A stretch of DNA of 64,000 bases from Sphingomonas yantingensis (GTDB lineage Bacteria; Pseudomonadota; Alphaproteobacteria; Sphingomonadales; Sphingomonadaceae), in contig NZ_JACIJJ010000003.1 in assembly GCF_014199325.1 (NCBI RefSeq), positions 496,001 to 560,000 on the forward strand, written 5' to 3'. Below the pieces are notes generated by a model. It ran no database searches. It was not told the origin of the DNA and saw only the letters and a program-made list of their open reading frames with translations. Within the stretch, counting starts at the first letter, position 1; each line of letters begins with the position of its first letter. A program made the position numbers and the translations under genes. Shown one piece after another: positions 60,400 to 64,000 of this stretch.

Positions 60400-61377
60400 A
60401 TGACCAGAATGCCGAATTCCGCAGAAATCTTGCCTTTTCCTCCACGTCGGCCGGACGACCGGCGTGCCACGCCCCCTGCGTTGATGACCGCGGCGATGGA
60501 ACTGGTCGACGCGCGCGGCGGTGGCCAGGGTCGGTTCGAGACCGGCATGCCGGGCGTCTATCTCGTCCGATCGTTCCAGACGTTCATCCCGGTACCGAAC
60601 ATGTACCGCCCGTCGCTGTGCGTCGTGTTCAAGGGCGAGAAGGAGATTCTGTTCGGCGAGACGACGCTGAACTACCGCGAGATGGAATGCCTCGTGGTGA
60701 GCGTCGAAGTTCCGGCGATCGGGCGGATGGTCGACGCCTCGCCGGAGCGTCCGTATCTTGGCCTCACCATCGAGTTCGATACCGCGATCCTGCGCGACGT
60801 ACTCCAGCAGCTTTCCGACCCGCCCGTCCCCAATTCGAAGCTCAGCGCCTGTGTCTTCGTCGGTCGGGTGGACGAGCCGCTCGCCGACTGCCTCACGCGC
60901 CTCGTGCGGCTGATGAGCAATTCCGCGGCAATCCCCGTCCTGTTCCCCGCGATCATGCGCGAGCTCTATTACTGGCTGCTCAACGGCCCTTACGGCGGCG
61001 AGCTTGCGAAGCTGGCGGTCCCCGAAACCCATGCAGAGCGGGTGGCGCGCGCGATCAATCATATCCGCGACCATTTCAGCCAGCCGCTGCGCGTCGAACA
61101 GCTTGCCGATGTCGCGGGCATGAGCCCGTCCTCGTTCCATACGCACTTCAAGGCGATGACGTCGATGACGCCGGTTCAGTACCAAAAGCAGCTCAGGCTG
61201 CTGGAAGCGCGGCGGCTGATGCTGTCGGATGCGGCGAACGTTTCGGAAGCCGCCTATCAGGTGGGCTATGAAAGCGCGTCGCAATTCAGCCGTGAATATA
61301 CCCGGTCCTTCGGCACCGCGCCCAAGCGCGACGTCCTGAACTTCCGCGCGTTGATGGCACAGGCGGTCCCGCGCTGA
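60400..61377 (+). CDS. AraC-family regulator with type I N-terminal domain
   Basis: 325 residues (AAGGAT before the ATG). N-terminal ligand domain (AraC_N type): GMPGVYLVRSFQTFIPVPNM, YRPSLCVVFKGEKEILFGET, VSVEVPAIGRMVDASPERPY. C-terminal double HTH (about 215-315): ARAINHIRDHFSQPLRVEQL, ADVAGMSPSSFHTHFKAMTS, MTPVQYQKQLRLLEARRLML, AYQVGYESASQFSREYTRSF. Such regulators often control neighbouring oxidoreductases; the SDR gene 108 nt downstream is the probable target. Confidence 0.9.
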   Translation: MTRMPNSAEILPFPPRRPDDRRATPPALMTAAMELVDARGGGQGRFETGMPGVYLVRSFQTFIPVPNMYRPSLCVVFKGEKEILFGETTLNYREMECLVVSVEVPAIGRMVDASPERPYLGLTIEFDTAILRDVLQQLSDPPVPNSKLSACVFVGRVDEPLADCLTRLVRLMSNSAAIPVLFPAIMRELYYWLLNGPYGGELAKLAVPETHAERVARAINHIRDHFSQPLRVEQLADVAGMSPSSFHTHFKAMTSMTPVQYQKQLRLLEARRLMLSDAANVSEAAYQVGYESASQFSREYTRSFGTAPKRDVLNFRALMAQAVPR

Positions 61378-61485
61378 TTGCGTAGGATCGGGCAAGTAAG
61401 TTGCCGCTTCCGGCATGGTGTTCCAGCCCGCCGCCCGTAGCTTCGTCGCATCAGCCGAAAGGCGCTTCGATGATGGAGAACGAGC

Positions 61486-62433
61486 ATGGCGCGCTGGACC
61501 ACAGCCGATATCCCCGACCTTTCCGGCCGCGTGGCGGTCGTCACCGGCACGGGCGGGATCGGGCTCGAAACGTCGGTCGCGCTTGCGGCGGCGGGGGCGA
61601 CGACGATCGTCGCGGGCCGCAACCCGATGAAGGGGGCAGCGGCGGTGGACCGCATCCTCAGGGCGGTCGCCGGCGCGAAAGTCGGCTTCGAGCAACTGGA
61701 CCTCGCCGACCTAGAGTCGGTCGCTGAGGGTGCTGCGAACCTGCGCGCCCGCCTCGGTCGGCTCGACATTCTCGTCAACAACGCCGCCGTGATGGTGCCG
61801 CCGATCCGCCACCTGACGACGGACGGCTTCGAGCTTCAGTTCGCGACCAATTATCTCGGGCATTTCGCGCTGACGGCGCAATTGCTGCCCCTCCTGGCAA
61901 CGACGACGGGATCGCGCGTCGTCTCGTTATCGAGCGTCGCGGCGCCCCGGGGCACCATCGGGTTCGACGACCTGCAATTTGCAAAGGCGTACCAGGCGGC
62001 GCGTGCCTATGCGCAGTCGAAGCTGGCCTGTCTGATGTTCGCATTCGAGCTGCAACGGCGCAGCGACGCATCGGGCTGGGGCATTTCCAGTATCGCCGCG
62101 CATCCCGGCATTTCGCGAACCGATCTGATCCACAACGGCGCTGGCCCGCGCAGCCTCGAGGGACGGGTACGGTCACTGATGCCGTTCCTGTTCCAGCCGG
62201 CGGCGCAGGGCGCGCTCCCCAGCCTGTTCGCGGCGACCGCGCCGGATGCGCAGCCGGGTGCCTATTACGGTCCCGACGGACTTGGCGAATTGCGCGGCCA
62301 TCCGACGCTGGCAAAGGTGCCCCCGCAGGCGCTCGACGAAGCGGCGGCCGCCCGGCTTTGGGATGCTTCCGAGCGCCTGTCCCGAACCTCCTTCGCGCAC
62401 GATCCGGCACGACCGCAGTCTGCGGCCGCCTGA
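61486..62433 (+). CDS. Short-chain dehydrogenase, retinol-dehydrogenase-like
   Basis: 315 residues (GGAG before the ATG). VAVVTGTGGIGLETSVALAA (G-x3-G-x-G), AGRNPMKG (R for NADP), DLADLES, NNAAVMVPP, catalytic Ser in VVSLSSVAAPRG and Y-x3-K in ARAYAQSKLACLMFAF, HPGISRTDL. The long C-terminal region with PDAQPGAYYGPDGLGELRGH is typical of the oxidoreductases related to protochlorophyllide/retinol SDRs. Likely under the AraC-type regulator upstream. Confidence 0.87.
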   Translation: MARWTTADIPDLSGRVAVVTGTGGIGLETSVALAAAGATTIVAGRNPMKGAAAVDRILRAVAGAKVGFEQLDLADLESVAEGAANLRARLGRLDILVNNAAVMVPPIRHLTTDGFELQFATNYLGHFALTAQLLPLLATTTGSRVVSLSSVAAPRGTIGFDDLQFAKAYQAARAYAQSKLACLMFAFELQRRSDASGWGISSIAAHPGISRTDLIHNGAGPRSLEGRVRSLMPFLFQPAAQGALPSLFAATAPDAQPGAYYGPDGLGELRGHPTLAKVPPQALDEAAAARLWDASERLSRTSFAHDPARPQSAAA

Positions 62434-62454
62434 AACGACCGGGGAGCACGATCG

Positions 62455-62649
62455 ATGTCGATGATCACCACTGCGTTCATGCTGCTGGCGTCCCAGCGCG
62501 TGCAAAGCCTGTCTGTGCGAGCGGATGCGCCGCATGGGGTTTCGCGATCCGATACGAACCGCCACGATGACGCGACCGGGCTGATGCGTCGCCCGTGTCC
62601 AACGGCGATGCCGGATCACGGGGGCGCTCCCGATCGCGGCGCGACATGA
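62455..62649 (+). CDS. Possible 64-residue peptide coupled to the MFS gene
   Basis: MSMITTAFMLLASQRVQSLS, then a polar tail ending DHGGAPDRGAT. GGGGAG lies 8 nt before the ATG, and the TGA overlaps the MFS ATG (ATGA). The tail has low-complexity polar content, so it may be only a leader frame. Confidence 0.35.
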   Translation: MSMITTAFMLLASQRVQSLSVRADAPHGVSRSDTNRHDDATGLMRRPCPTAMPDHGGAPDRGAT

Positions 62650-63896
62650 CCGAGGCTGGTTCGCCATCGCCCCTCGCGGGCCGGAGGGCGGCAGGATTGC
62701 TCGTGGTTCTGTTCCTGGTCAGTGCCTTTGCACAGATCGATCGGATTCTCCCGTTCATCCTTGCCGAAGCGATCAAGGCGGAACTGGGGCTCAGCGATAC
62801 CCTGATCGGGCTTCTGACCGGCCTTGCTTTCGCCTTCTGCTACGTACTGCTTTCACTGCCGATGGCGCGGCTGTCCGATCGCGGTTCTCCGCGGATCGTC
62901 CTGGTTGGCTGTATGCTGGTCTGGAGCGCGATGACGGCCCTTGGCGGGGCGGCGACCGGATTTGTGACACTGGCGGCGACGCGTCTCGGCGTGGCAATCG
63001 GCGAAGCGGGCGCGGTACCGTCCAGTCATGCGATCATCGCCCGGCGGATCGGCCCCGAACGGCGCGGGTTCGCGATCGGCATCTTCTCGATGGGCATCCC
63101 CGTGGGAACGATGTTGGGCTTCGGGCTTGGCGGGTGGATCGCCGAGACCTCCGGCTGGCGCACGGCGCTCACCGCGGCTGGCGGTGCCGGCATATTGATC
63201 GGCATCGCGACCTATTTCGCGACCGGGGCGACGCCGCCCATCCCGCGTCCTGTGGAAGCCGCCTCGTTCCGCCGCGAAAGCGCGGGTCTGGTTGCCGATC
63301 CCCCTTTTCGCGCTCTGCTTGTGCTTGCTGTCTGCATCGGCTTCGCGGCGCCGCCATTCTACGCCTTCGCAGCGCCGTTCCTGATCCGGGCCCACGATTT
63401 CAGCACGGCGCAGGCGGGGCTGGTGTTCGGATTGTCGCAAGGCGTCCTCGGCGCGGTCGGGACGGTGCTCGGGGGAAGGCGCTTCGACCGCGTGGCTCGA
63501 ACGCCAGGCTCATCGCTGTTCCGGGCTCCGATGCTCGCGTTTGTCGTGGCCGGCCTCGCGCTGGCCGGCGCGCTGGTCGTGGGACAGCCATGGTTGGCGT
63601 TGGTCCTGATGATGCCGGCGATGTTCGCCTTCGCCTTCACGCTGCCCTTCGCCTTTGGTGCCGCGCATCGGATCGCCGGCCCCGGCAGGGAGGCGATCGC
63701 CTCTAGCCTGGCGATGATCGCGTCGGGGCTGATCGGGCCGACGCTTGGCCCGCTTCTGGTCGGCGCCGCCAGTGACGCGGCGGCCGGCATGGGAGCGGCG
63801 AACGGTCTCGCCTACGGCCTGATGCTGGTACCCTTGGCGTGCGCCGCCACGGTCGCCGCCTTTCGCCGCGCGGATCGCGCGCTCGATCCTGACTGA
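62646..63896 (+). CDS. MFS transporter
   Basis: 416 residues from the ATG at 62646. Twelve membrane helices; helix 1 FLVSAFAQIDRILPFILAEA and the loop MARLSDRGSPRIVLVGCMLV (motif A), GVAIGEAGAVPSSHAIIARR (an E-A-G motif C-like region), RRGFAIGIFSMGIPVGTMLG. This is close to the spinster-like branch common in sphingomonads beside catabolic genes. The substrate is unknown. Confidence 0.85.
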   Translation: MTEAGSPSPLAGRRAAGLLVVLFLVSAFAQIDRILPFILAEAIKAELGLSDTLIGLLTGLAFAFCYVLLSLPMARLSDRGSPRIVLVGCMLVWSAMTALGGAATGFVTLAATRLGVAIGEAGAVPSSHAIIARRIGPERRGFAIGIFSMGIPVGTMLGFGLGGWIAETSGWRTALTAAGGAGILIGIATYFATGATPPIPRPVEAASFRRESAGLVADPPFRALLVLAVCIGFAAPPFYAFAAPFLIRAHDFSTAQAGLVFGLSQGVLGAVGTVLGGRRFDRVARTPGSSLFRAPMLAFVVAGLALAGALVVGQPWLALVLMMPAMFAFAFTLPFAFGAAHRIAGPGREAIASSLAMIASGLIGPTLGPLLVGAASDAAAGMGAANGLAYGLMLVPLACAATVAAFRRADRALDPD

Positions 63897-63958
63897 CCGT
63901 CAAAACCGAACTGTCGTCGCGATCAGCGACAGCCCGATCATACATTTGGAGAATTGCC

Positions 63959-64000
63959 ATGCGGAATGCCCCTGTCGCCCTCGTCACGGGCGCGAACCGA
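63959..64000 (+). CDS. Start of a short-chain dehydrogenase gene (3' end outside window)
   Basis: ATG at 63959 with GGAG 8 nt upstream. The 14 visible codons read MRNAPVALVTGANR, the usual beta1 strand and T-G-x3 start of an SDR. Confidence 0.6.
   Translation, partial: MRNAPVALVTGANR

Overview
The window is high-GC (roughly two thirds G+C) alphaproteobacterial DNA and looks like a chromosomal stretch of a free-living or plant-associated sphingomonad (Sphingomonas or a relative). The pointers are a large TonB-dependent receptor with catabolic neighbours, many MFS carriers, HxlR/TetR/MarR-controlled small oxidoreductase modules and numerous short dispersed intergenic repeats. No rRNA, tRNA, CRISPR array, prophage or intact insertion sequence was seen. 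This is accessory, catabolic DNA rather than a housekeeping block.

Layout. 0-4.9 kb: a MacAB-like efflux operon (ABC ATPase, adaptor, a coupled 65-66 aa exported peptide) faces a sigma-54 response regulator/histidine kinase pair, and a sigma-54-type promoter can be read in each direction between them. 4.9-7.1 kb: an MFS carrier and a NYN-LOTUS protein. 7.4-19.7 kb: a putative shikimate/quinate-ester regulon with an MFS carrier, a four-gene operon (two exported esterases, an exported beta-propeller, 3-dehydroshikimate dehydratase), a TetR regulator, a TonB receptor and an NAD-type shikimate dehydrogenase. The same ~20-bp operator precedes three of its four transcription units. 19.7-21 kb: a lipoprotein hydrolase, a DUF427 protein and a TonB-receptor remnant. 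21.1-24.8 kb: NAD salvage (pncA, nrtR, pncB) with a radical SAM/SPASM protein translationally coupled to pncA.

24.8-45 kb is a patchwork of small regulator-oxidoreductase pairs (MarR with a catalase-related protein and an NmrA-type protein; two HxlR pairs; a LysR with SnoaL/SDR), a DUF1353 protein, an ABC importer with fused permeases, no binding protein and a coupled 50-aa CxxC peptide, and a FixL/FixJ-like pair. Between them lie dispersed repeats and two remnants of an SfnB-like flavoprotein gene. 44.2-53.5 kb is a putative C-glycoside catabolic cluster: a GPH-type sugar carrier, the alpha and beta subunits of a C-glycoside deglycosidase, an MFS carrier, an FCD-type GntR regulator, a PHBH-type monooxygenase and a GH39-like protein that lacks both catalytic glutamates. 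TGATATATCA-type operators precede three of its promoters.

53.5-54.3 kb holds a second, frameshifted copy of the NYN-LOTUS gene. 54.5-59.9 kb encodes a periplasmic molybdenum hydroxylase (large subunit, diheme cytochrome c, 2Fe-2S subunit) and a small membrane-associated set ending in MipA. The window closes with an AraC regulator, two SDRs (the last cut by the window end) and an MFS carrier. Functions rest on motifs and gene context read by eye; no database search was possible.
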